Source of the DNA: Synergistaceae bacterium
GTDB taxonomy: Bacteria; Synergistota; Synergistia; Synergistales; Thermovirgaceae
Direction: 5' to 3'
Assembly: GCA_003446665.1 (NCBI GenBank)
Contig: DMCT01000064.1
Location: 1 to 6,649 of the forward strand
DNA length: 6,649 bases
The translations under genes were made by a program, and so were the position numbers. This document shows positions 1 through 6,439 of this stretch, one piece after another; position 1 is the stretch's first letter; the number at the start of each line of letters is the position of its first letter. The notes under the pieces are model-generated. The model ran no database searches. It saw only the letters and a program-made list of their open reading frames with translations, and had not been told where the DNA came from.

Positions 1-3000
1 CCGCGCCTGGAACTTACTCTTACCTTGTCTCCGTTTTTTATCTGGAGTCTTTCGGCGTCGGCTGGGTTGATTTCCACGTATAGCGAGCCTATGTATTCCC
101 CTGACGGGGAGCGACGGGTCATGGTACCCGTGTGGAAATGGTACAGGCTCCTTCCAATGGTCGCAATAAATGGATATTCTGCATCAGGCTCCTCGTGCGG
201 CTTTTGCCAGTCGCAAGGGGCGAACCGGGCTTTACCGTGGGGAAACTCCCTTGTGTAAAGGATGGGGGTCCCGGGGTGGTTTTCGTCAGGACAGGGCCAC
301 ATAAGCGGTCCTTCCTCGAGACGTTCATAGGTAATGCCGCCATATTGCGGAACGAATCGGCGTATTTCCTCCATGACCGTTCTCGGGGAGTCGTAATTCC
401 ATGATGCACCACATGCCTTTGCGATCTCGGTGATAATCCACCAGTCGGGTTTCGCCTCGCCGGGAGACTCCACGGCTTTTCTGATTCTCTGCACTGCGCG
501 GCTTGTATTGGTGAAAGTACCTTCCCTTTCGGCCCAGCTGGCGGCGGGGAGAACAACGTCGGCAAGCATGGCTGTCTCGGTCAGAAAAAGGTCCTGGACG
601 ACCAGAAACTCGAGGTTTTCAAGTGCTTCGCGTTGTTTGTTGGTGTCAGGATCGCTTACCATGGGGTTTTCTCCCATTATGTAAAGTCCCTTCAGGCTCC
701 CATCCAGGGCGGCTTCAATCATTTTAACCATGCTTTTGCCCGGATTCGGTGGGAGTTCGCCCCCCAAAACCTCCTTGACCCTTGCCTGGGCCTTTTCTCT
801 TTCTGATGAAATATTAATGTAGCCGGGAAGTATCTCGGGCATGCAGCCTACATCGCACGCACCCTGTACGTTGTTGTGTCCTCTTAGCGGATTGATACCG
901 GTGCCCTGACGTCCGAGCATACCGCACAAAAGCGCCAGGTTGGCCAGGGCCCTTACGTTGTCGGTTCCGTACTTGTGCTGGGTTATGCCCATGGAATAAA
1001 AGATTGCGGAATTGGGACCTTTGGCGTAAAGGCGTGCTGCGTTGCGCAGGGTATCTCCATCGATTCCCGTGATGTTGGCCACTTTTTCCGGCGTGTAGGA
1101 AGCGACGGTTTTTTTGAGGTCCTCGAATCCGTCAACGTGTTTTCGGACGAATTCGTCGTCGTAGAGACCTTCTTCGATGATTATGTTTATCATGCCGTTC
1201 AAAAAGGCCACGTCACTTCCGCTATTGTGCCTGATAGGGACGTCCGCGTATTGTTTCAGTTCGATATCCCTTGGATCGCAGACTATAAGCGAAGTTTTAC
1301 CCTTGATTTTCCTTTCTTTTATCCAGGTAGCCAAAACCGGGTGGTTTTCGGTCGTATTGGAACCTATGATCATTATTACGTCGGCCTGCTTGATGGACTC
1401 GAAATCATTTGTCATGGCCGCGCTCCCCAAGGTTTCCCCCAGCCCTTTGACCGTCGGCGAATGACAAAGTCGTGCGCAATGATCTATGTTGTTGGTTCCT
1501 ATTACCTCCCGTGCAAACCGCTGCATCAGGTAGTTTTCCTCATTGGTGCATTTGGCCGAGGAGATAAAACCAAGAGCATCCGGACCGTTTTTATCTTTTA
1601 TTTCAAGCAGTTTCCTTGAAACCTTATCAAGGGCTTCTTCCCAGGTTGCTTCACGGAAATCTTCGCCTTCTTTAATCAGGGGTGTGGTCAGTCTGTCCTT
1701 GTGGTGGACGAAGTGCCATCCGAACCGCCCCTTTACGCAGATGCGGCCTTTGTTGAGGGATGTTTCGCTGTCGAAGTCGGTGGTTACGTTATCTATTCGT
1801 CCTGTCTTGGTGTCCACATGGACCATAATTTCGCACCCGACGGCACAGTAGGGACAAATGGTCTTGACTGTTTTGGTAAACTCCGGTCTGGTGATCCCGT
1901 GCTGTGTCCTTTCCGTCAAGGCGCCTGTGGGACACATCTGTACGCAAAGGCCGCAGTTGACGCAGTCAGAATTGTCTATACCACGGTCTATCCCGGGCGC
2001 GACGTAGGTTTCGATGCCCCGTTTCTGGAAATCGATGGCGTGGTACAAGGCATGTTCGTCGCATACCCTTACGCACACGCCGCACTGGACGCATTTGTCC
2101 ATGTTTCTGACATAAAAGGGATTTTCCTCTTCGGGTCTGTCAGGTCGTGCGTAGAATTCCTTGGGGAACTCATCAGGAGAGGCCTCATATTCCACTCCGT
2201 AAGCCCTGAGTTTGCATTCGTAAATGTCTGGGCATCCGCACTTCATGCACCGGTTTCCGTCATTTCTTACCTGGTCCTCACTCAGACTCAGATTGAATTC
2301 TTCGAAAGGCTTCTCGAATCTTTCGGCTGCATCGAGTATACGGGGCTTTTCCCGCGGCTGTTTTTCCTGATCCATAAAGTCTTCGGGGCCCAGATCGTCG
2401 CGTACTACATCGCATTCGAAAGGTCGGTGAGGGATGCCCTCGCTGATGTAGTGGTGGACCGATTCGGCCGTCCAGTGACCCGCCCCGATCGCGGCAATGG
2501 CGATATCTGGTCCCGTTTTCTGATCTCCACATACGAATACACCCTCGATGGGCGTGGCAAAGTGGTCGTTGACGACGATACGCTTCCCGTCGTGGATGTT
2601 TTCCGGCAGGGAGGAAAGGTCGGGCCTTTGTCCTATCGCCGCAATAACGGTCCGGACGTCGAGGGTAAAAGTCTCTCCCGTAGGGATTGGTTTTCTCCTT
2701 CCAGAGGCATCGGGTTCTCCGAGAACCATCTTTTCGCAGACTATTCTTTCTACCTTCCCTGCGCCCTCGATGGATTTGGGAGCCGCAAGGAAAATAAACT
2801 CCACGCCCTCCTCGATGGCTTCCTCGATCTCTACGTCTTCGGCGGGCATTTCTTCCCGGCTGCGCCTGTAAATCACGGAAACCTTCTCGGCGCCAAGACG
2901 CAAAGCGGACCGTGCGGCATCCATCGCTGTATTACCTCCGCCTATGACAGCCACATGTTTGCCTACGTAAACATCTTGACCGGTGTTTACCTTGTAAAGG

Positions 3001-3935
3001 AATTCGATTCCCGCCTGAACGCCTTCAAGATCCTCCCCAAAAACGCGCATTGGCATGGACGACCAGCAGCCCATGGCTAGGACTACGGCATCGTTTTCTT
3101 TTTTGAGCGAATCCAGGGTTATGTCTCTGCCCAAAGCAGTGTTAAGCCTGACGTTGATCCCGTGGTCTACAAGCCATTTGACCTCCCTGTCAAGCACCGG
3201 CTGTGGAAGCCTGTAATCGGGAATGCCGTAGCGCATCATGCCGCCCAGCTTGTCTTCCTTTTCGTACAGGGTAACGGCGTATCCCTTGAGGCGCAGGAAA
3301 TATGCGGCGGAAAGTCCTGCAGGTCCACCTCCTACGATCGCAACTTTTTTGCCGTTTTCCCTGATTTGCGGAATTTCTCCCAGTTCGTCCTGAGAAATGG
3401 CCCAATCACCGATAAACCTTTTGATCTCCCTTATGGATACGGCCTCATCGTCTACGAAATTCCGTCTGCATTTTTCCTCGCACGGGGCGGGGCAGACACG
3501 GCCGATGCTTGCCGGCATGGTTATATTCTGATGAAGGATGTCCTGGGCGGCTTTGTAGTTGCCTTCCGCAGCCAGATTGACATAACCCTTGACGTCTCCT
3601 CTCGCCGGGCAGGCAAGCTGGCAGGGGGGCCTGCAGTCGCCCACGTGATCGGACAAAAGCAGCTCCAGGGCGAGTTTCCTTGCACCGATGATTCTTTCGG
3701 TATGGGTCTCGATCTCCATGCCGTCTTGCACCGGCATGGAGCAGGCCCGAACAAGGCTTTTCGCCCCTTTTACGTCCACAAGACAAAGGGAGCATCCTCC
3801 ATGGAGTGAAAGGTCAGGGTTGTAGCACAAGGTGGGTATATCCACCCCTGCTTCCTCGCAAAGTTCCAGGATCATTTGTCCCGGTTGAGCTTTAACCTCT
3901 TTGCCGTTTAAGGTGACCGTGAATGTTCGTTCCAT
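1..3935 (-). CDS. fdhA: Formate dehydrogenase catalytic subunit fused to a GltD/NfnB-like FAD/NAD(P) oxidoreductase (C-terminus cut by window edge)
   Basis: The frame is open from ATG at 3935 to the left edge (1311 codons); perhaps 60-90 C-terminal residues are missing. Domains seen: NuoG-type [2Fe-2S] with C37, C48, C51, C65; GltD/NfnB-type iron-sulfur region with H97, C101, C105, C109 and C148, C152, C156; FAD Rossmann motif GGGPAG (202-207); second nucleotide-binding motif GGGNTAMD (332-339) followed by YRRSREEMPA; C-terminal FAD motif CGD (469-471); Cys-rich linker C563, C566, C568, C574; ferredoxin domain C615/618/621/625 and C658/661/664/668. The molybdopterin part starts with CPYCAVGC (C694, C697, C701) plus C733 and K735, then SSAKCTNEENYL, DHCARLCHSP with active-site C824-H825, LRGHNNVQGACD with R1018 (equivalent to the catalytic Arg of FdhF), and the cofactor-binding motif HFHTGTMTRR near 1266-1275. 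These are formate dehydrogenase alpha signatures, so the inferred reaction is formate to CO2 in the cytoplasm; no signal peptide is seen. Substrate assignment is strong; use of NADP(H) by the fused module is inferred. The start is supported by AAGGAGGT nine bases upstream. Confidence 0.93.
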   Translation of the reverse strand, partial: MERTFTVTLNGKEVKAQPGQMILELCEEAGVDIPTLCYNPDLSLHGGCSLCLVDVKGAKSLVRACSMPVQDGMEIETHTERIIGARKLALELLLSDHVGDCRPPCQLACPARGDVKGYVNLAAEGNYKAAQDILHQNITMPASIGRVCPAPCEEKCRRNFVDDEAVSIREIKRFIGDWAISQDELGEIPQIRENGKKVAIVGGGPAGLSAAYFLRLKGYAVTLYEKEDKLGGMMRYGIPDYRLPQPVLDREVKWLVDHGINVRLNTALGRDITLDSLKKENDAVVLAMGCWSSMPMRVFGEDLEGVQAGIEFLYKVNTGQDVYVGKHVAVIGGGNTAMDAARSALRLGAEKVSVIYRRSREEMPAEDVEIEEAIEEGVEFIFLAAPKSIEGAGKVERIVCEKMVLGEPDASGRRKPIPTGETFTLDVRTVIAAIGQRPDLSSLPENIHDGKRIVVNDHFATPIEGVFVCGDQKTGPDIAIAAIGAGHWTAESVHHYISEGIPHRPFECDVVRDDLGPEDFMDQEKQPREKPRILDAAERFEKPFEEFNLSLSEDQVRNDGNRCMKCGCPDIYECKLRAYGVEYEASPDEFPKEFYARPDRPEEENPFYVRNMDKCVQCGVCVRVCDEHALYHAIDFQKRGIETYVAPGIDRGIDNSDCVNCGLCVQMCPTGALTERTQHGITRPEFTKTVKTICPYCAVGCEIMVHVDTKTGRIDNVTTDFDSETSLNKGRICVKGRFGWHFVHHKDRLTTPLIKEGEDFREATWEEALDKVSRKLLEIKDKNGPDALGFISSAKCTNEENYLMQRFAREVIGTNNIDHCARLCHSPTVKGLGETLGSAAMTNDFESIKQADVIMIIGSNTTENHPVLATWIKERKIKGKTSLIVCDPRDIELKQYADVPIRHNSGSDVAFLNGMINIIIEEGLYDDEFVRKHVDGFEDLKKTVASYTPEKVANITGIDGDTLRNAARLYAKGPNSAIFYSMGITQHKYGTDNVRALANLALLCGMLGRQGTGINPLRGHNNVQGACDVGCMPEILPGYINISSEREKAQARVKEVLGGELPPNPGKSMVKMIEAALDGSLKGLYIMGENPMVSDPDTNKQREALENLEFLVVQDLFLTETAMLADVVLPAASWAEREGTFTNTSRAVQRIRKAVESPGEAKPDWWIITEIAKACGASWNYDSPRTVMEEIRRFVPQYGGITYERLEEGPLMWPCPDENHPGTPILYTREFPHGKARFAPCDWQKPHEEPDAEYPFIATIGRSLYHFHTGTMTRRSPSGEYIGSLYVEINPADAERLQIKNGDKVRVSSRR

Positions 3936-3943
3936 AATCGATG

Positions 3944-3952
3944 GACCTCCTT
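3944..3952 (-). promoter_or_regulatory. Shine-Dalgarno of the catalytic-subunit gene overlapping the upstream stop codon
   Basis: The AAGGAGGT stretch begins inside the TAA stop of the HydB-like gene (3953-3951) and lies about 9 nt before ATG 3935. Terminating ribosomes would cover the initiation site, favouring coupled synthesis of the subunits. Confidence 0.75.
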
Positions 3953-5723
3953 ACTCGACGCTGATCGCCTTGACGGGGCAGACGTTCCTGCACTGCCCGC
4001 AGCGGACACATAGCGAATCATCGATGACATGCGTCTTTTTTACTTCTCCGGTAATTGCCTTTACAGGACAAACCTTGGCACATCTCGTACAGCCGATGCA
4101 CGTCGAAGGATCTATCTTGTAATGAATGAGATTGGTGCAGACTTTGGCCGGGCATTTCTTGTCGATGATGTGTGCTTCGTACTCATGCCGGAAGTATTTG
4201 AGAGTCGTAAGCACAGGGTTAGGCGCCGTCTGTCCAAGTCCGCACAGAGATCCGTCCTTGACCTTGTAGGCCATGTCCTCCAGGAGATCAAGATCCTCGG
4301 GCTTTCCTTTTCCGTCGCAGATCCTCTCAAGGGTTTCCAGCATTCGTTTGGTCCCTATGCGGCAGAAGGGACACTTGCCGCAGGATTCCTTCTGGACGAA
4401 ACTAAGAAAAAACTTTGCTACGTCGACTATGCAGGTATCCTCGTCCATTACTATCATGCCGCCGGATCCCATGATTGCGCCGGTGGCGTTTATGGATTCG
4501 TAGTCTACGGGTGTGTCCAGCTGTGATTCGGGCAGACATCCGCCCGATGGCCCGCCGAGCTGTACCGCCTTGAAAGGCTTGTCACCCGGGATACCTCCAC
4601 CTACCTCGAAAATAACGTCCCTGAGGGGCATCCCCATCGGGACCTCAACCAGCCCTCCCTTGCGGATTTTACCGGCCAGGGCGAAAACCTTGGTCCCCCT
4701 GCTTTTACCGGTCCCGTACTGGTAAAAGGTCTTGGCCCCGTTGCGTATGATCCAGGGCACATTGGCGAGAGTTTCCACGTTATTGATGTTGGTTGGTTTT
4801 CCCCAGATACCCTTGTTAGCAGGGAAAGGCGGACGCGGCCTGGGCATGCCGCGTTTCCCCTCTATGGAGGCCATAAGGGCGGTCTCCTCGCCGCAGACAA
4901 AAGCTCCTGCCCCTTCCTTTATGTAAATGTCGAAGGAAAAACCGGAATCCATAATGTTCTCGCCCAGGAAACCGCGCTCTTTTGCCTGTTCCAGGGCGAT
5001 GTTGAGGCGTTTTATCGCCAGAGGATACTCGGCTCTGCAGTATATGATTCCCTGTGAAGCGCCAATGGCGTATCCGCAAATAAGCATTCCTTCCAGAACA
5101 CGGTGCGGGTCTCCTTCCAAAACGGAGCGATCCATGAAGGCTCCGGGGTCTCCCTCGTCAGCGTTGCAGACAACATATTTTGTGTCCGACTGAGCCTTCT
5201 GGGCGAATCTCCACTTGAGTCCCGTCGGGAAGCCGGCGCCTCCGCGGCCTCTTAGGCCACTTTCGAGGATTTCTTCCACAATCGTCTCAGGATCCATCGT
5301 CTTCAGGGCTTTCTCCAAAGCCTTGTATCCGTCCACTGAAATATATTCGTCGATGCTTGCAGGGTCTATCTTCCCGCAGTTTTCCAGAACAACGCGTACC
5401 TGTTTCGAGATCATGGAATTCTCGAGAGCATCCGTTTCGGTACTGAGGACGATGTTCTCCTCCAAAGGGGTTTTCCCTACGACGTGTTTGTCGAAAATCT
5501 CGCGGGCCTTTTCAGGTGATACCTCACCATAAAGAACTTTCCTGCCATCCTGCTCAATTTCCACAAGGGGTTCGTGGAAACAGAGGCCGATACATCCCAC
5601 TTCTTTTATTTCTACATCATCCCGGGTAGCGGCGGACTCTTTAAGGGCTTCGTAAACCGGGCGCGCCCCGGCGGCTATTCCGCAGCTGGCCATACCTACT
5701 TTTATCAGCGTTTTTGAGGTCAT
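3951..5723 (-). CDS. hydB: NuoF/HydB-like NADH-dehydrogenase (FMN) subunit with C-terminal 2x[4Fe-4S] ferredoxin domain
   Basis: 590 residues, complete. The N-terminal thioredoxin-like [2Fe-2S] domain (about 1-82) shows C14, C44 and C48. The NuoF core follows: FMN/NADH motif GLRGRGGAGFPTGLKW (156-171), CNADEGDPGAFMDRS (186-200), and the N3-type cluster ESCGKCPFC with C448, C451, C454 and the fourth ligand C494 in GSLCGLGQ. A CPAKVC pair (C524, C529) precedes a ferredoxin domain with two CxxCxxCxxxCP motifs (C542-C552, C572-C582). This layout is that of HydB/HymB of electron-bifurcating hydrogenases and NAD-dependent formate dehydrogenases; complex I NuoF lacks both the extra N-terminal cluster and the ferredoxin tail. 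Expected role: FMN-mediated exchange of electrons between NAD(H), ferredoxin and the formate dehydrogenase subunit. The start overlaps the preceding stop by 4 bp (ATGA), with AAGGAGG seven bases upstream, so translational coupling is likely. The symbol hydB reflects homology; in this operon the gene would also be called fdhB or nuoF-like. Confidence 0.96.
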   Translation of the reverse strand: MTSKTLIKVGMASCGIAAGARPVYEALKESAATRDDVEIKEVGCIGLCFHEPLVEIEQDGRKVLYGEVSPEKAREIFDKHVVGKTPLEENIVLSTETDALENSMISKQVRVVLENCGKIDPASIDEYISVDGYKALEKALKTMDPETIVEEILESGLRGRGGAGFPTGLKWRFAQKAQSDTKYVVCNADEGDPGAFMDRSVLEGDPHRVLEGMLICGYAIGASQGIIYCRAEYPLAIKRLNIALEQAKERGFLGENIMDSGFSFDIYIKEGAGAFVCGEETALMASIEGKRGMPRPRPPFPANKGIWGKPTNINNVETLANVPWIIRNGAKTFYQYGTGKSRGTKVFALAGKIRKGGLVEVPMGMPLRDVIFEVGGGIPGDKPFKAVQLGGPSGGCLPESQLDTPVDYESINATGAIMGSGGMIVMDEDTCIVDVAKFFLSFVQKESCGKCPFCRIGTKRMLETLERICDGKGKPEDLDLLEDMAYKVKDGSLCGLGQTAPNPVLTTLKYFRHEYEAHIIDKKCPAKVCTNLIHYKIDPSTCIGCTRCAKVCPVKAITGEVKKTHVIDDSLCVRCGQCRNVCPVKAISVE

Positions 5724-6217
5724 TGCGTTTCCTCCTTGTCACCGGCCCTGTAAGATTCAAGTACGTTCACGGCCTTTTCCGGGTTAAGCCTGCCGTGAAC
5801 CACTCCGTTTACCATCATTACCGGAGCCAGACTGCAACACCCGAGGCAAGCGACAAAGTGAAGGGAGAACATTCCGTCTTCTGTCGTGCCGCCTTCTTTA
5901 ACACCCAGGTGGCGCTGCAGCTGTTCACCGATAAGCCAGGAACCCTGGACATGGCATGCCGTGCCACGGCAAAGGCGGACGACATATTTGCCCTCCGGCT
6001 GGAAGCGGAACATGGAATAGAATGAAGCTACGCCAAAAAGTTCTGCTGTTGGTATGTTAAGGGAACGGGAAACAATGTCCAGGGCTTCTTCCGGTAGATA
6101 ACCGAAAGTTTCCTGAATCGACGAAAGAAGGGCTATGGTGCTTCCTTTCTTGCCTCGGAATTTCTCGATGACGGGGGCGAGCCGCTCGTCCAGCTTTTCA
6201 GACGTTGCCGTTGTCAT
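5720..6217 (-). CDS. hydC: NuoE/HydC-like [2Fe-2S] thioredoxin-fold subunit
   Basis: 165 residues from the preferred start. The C-terminal half is the thioredoxin-like ferredoxin fold of the 24-kDa complex I subunit, with four [2Fe-2S] ligands in the family pattern: Cys-x4-Cys in LCRGTACHVQG and Cys-x3-Cys in CLGCCSLAP. With numbering from the upstream ATG at 6223 these are C85, C90, C126 and C130. The N-terminal half has the usual helical segment with ETFGYLPEEAL and GVASFYSMF. It should pair with the adjacent HydB-like subunit as the NADH-side electron-transfer module of the formate dehydrogenase. Two in-frame ATGs exist (6223 and 6217). The AGGAGG at 6231-6226 is only 2 bases from the first but 8 bases from the second, so 6217 is chosen; 6223 would add two residues (M-L). 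It is the first gene of the three-gene operon. The family is certain; the symbol is by homology. Confidence 0.95.
   Translation of the reverse strand: MTTATSEKLDERLAPVIEKFRGKKGSTIALLSSIQETFGYLPEEALDIVSRSLNIPTAELFGVASFYSMFRFQPEGKYVVRLCRGTACHVQGSWLIGEQLQRHLGVKEGGTTEDGMFSLHFVACLGCCSLAPVMMVNGVVHGRLNPEKAVNVLESYRAGDKEETQ
5731..5737 (-). promoter_or_regulatory. Shine-Dalgarno of the HydB-like gene inside the preceding coding region
   Basis: AAGGAGG lies 7 nt upstream of ATG 5723, within the last codons of the NuoE-like gene, whose TGA overlaps this ATG (ATGA). This supports coupled translation of the two subunits. Confidence 0.8.
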
Positions 6218-6225
6218 AAGCATCT

Positions 6226-6231
6226 CCTCCT
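6226..6231 (-). promoter_or_regulatory. Shine-Dalgarno that decides the NuoE/HydC-like start
   Basis: AGGAGG is 2 nt before ATG 6223 and 8 nt before ATG 6217. The latter spacing is the functional one, so translation most likely begins at 6217. Confidence 0.75.
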
Positions 6232-6235
6232 GTTT

Positions 6236-6256
6236 TCAGGGGGAAATACCCCCTGA
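6236..6256 (-). promoter_or_regulatory. Perfect hairpin in the operon's 5' leader, just upstream of the first Shine-Dalgarno
   Basis: On the minus strand the arms TCAGGGGG (6256-6249) and CCCCCTGA (6243-6236) are exact reverse complements around a 5-nt loop, TATTT. The stem has five G-C pairs at the loop end. It ends 4 nt before the AGGAGG at 6231-6226. It could protect the 5' end of the mRNA, control ribosome access, or be a DNA operator. It has no U-run after it, so it does not look like an intrinsic terminator for the operon. Confidence 0.6.
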
Positions 6257-6296
6257 CACTGGTGGGACTATTACTGGAAATTACATGTCTTCATAA

Positions 6297-6325
6297 ATTA
6301 TGAGTATAACAAAAGTTTCTGTTTT
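6297..6325 (-). promoter_or_regulatory. Weak candidate promoter of the formate dehydrogenase operon
   Basis: On the minus strand CATAAT (6302-6297) resembles a -10 element, with AAAACA (6325-6320) 17 bp upstream as a poor -35. A second -10-like hexamer, TATACT, lies at 6308-6303 without a good -35. Either would give a leader of roughly 70-85 nt. The lack of a good -35 suggests activator dependence or an alternative sigma factor; this is inference. Confidence 0.25.
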
Positions 6326-6339
6326 GAGGTATTTGAAAG

Positions 6340-6356
6340 GTCAACCTCATCTTGAC
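6340..6356. promoter_or_regulatory. Inverted repeat overlapping the -35 element (candidate operator)
   Basis: GTCAA (6340-6344), 7 nt, and TTGAC (6352-6356) form a dyad whose right arm is the -35 element itself. A partly overlapping pair, TGAGGT (6325-6330) and ACCTCA (6344-6349), has a 13-nt spacer, and TTGA-AAGG-TCAA lies at 6333-6344. The clustering of dyads between the two divergent genes makes a shared binding site plausible, but none matches a box I can name. Confidence 0.3.
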
Positions 6357-6379
6357 AGTCGGGAACGCAATCGTATAAT
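6352..6379 (+). promoter_or_regulatory. Consensus sigma-70-type promoter for the glutaredoxin-like gene
   Basis: TTGACA at 6352-6357 and TATAAT at 6374-6379 are both perfect consensus hexamers separated by 16 bp. Transcription should start near 6386, leaving a leader of about 55 nt before the ATG at 6440. Such an exact match suggests strong or repressible expression. Two short inverted repeats cover the -35 element and the expected start point. Confidence 0.85.
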
Positions 6380-6394
6380 TACCACTAGATGGTA
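6380..6394. promoter_or_regulatory. Small inverted repeat over the expected transcription start (candidate operator)
   Basis: TACCA (6380-6384), a 5-nt spacer CTAGA, then TGGTA (6390-6394) form a perfect 5+5 bp dyad directly after the -10 hexamer. A repressor bound here would block initiation. The arms are short and chance occurrence is possible; no known regulator box was recognised. Confidence 0.3.
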
Positions 6395-6439
6395 TATTTG
6401 GGGTAATAAATACGTGGAGTGAGTTAAAAAAGGGAGTTG

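Noticed and set aside
119..565. 148-codon minus-strand open frame in another phase
   Set aside because: Overlaps the C-terminal FdhA frame, which carries the HFHTGTMTRR cofactor motif; composition is arginine/proline/serine rich as expected for an out-of-phase shadow.
1440..1500. Selenocysteine codon with SECIS element at the formate dehydrogenase active site
   Set aside because: The codon is TGT, so no recoding is required; no in-frame TGA occurs in the 1311 visible codons.
975..1619. 214-codon plus-strand open frame
   Set aside because: Antisense to the FdhA active-site region, which reads as perfectly conserved protein on the minus strand; no motif of its own.
1701..3080. 459-codon open frame on the plus strand
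   Set aside because: It lies antisense to the catalytic subunit across the GltD, ferredoxin and FdhA motifs, has no recognisable domain, and no Shine-Dalgarno-led gene context. It is a shadow of the minus-strand codon pattern.
3162..3809. 215-codon plus-strand open frame
   Set aside because: Antisense to the NuoG/GltD-like N-terminal part; no homology-like features.
6257..6300. Molybdenum-cofactor or other riboswitch in the operon leader
   Set aside because: The leader is short and shows only the single hairpin; no conserved riboswitch core could be recognised by eye.
6333..6344. FNR/CRP-like box TTGA-N4-TCAA
   Set aside because: FNR boxes have six bases between TTGA and TCAA (TTGAT-N4-ATCAA); here there are four, so the spacing does not fit.
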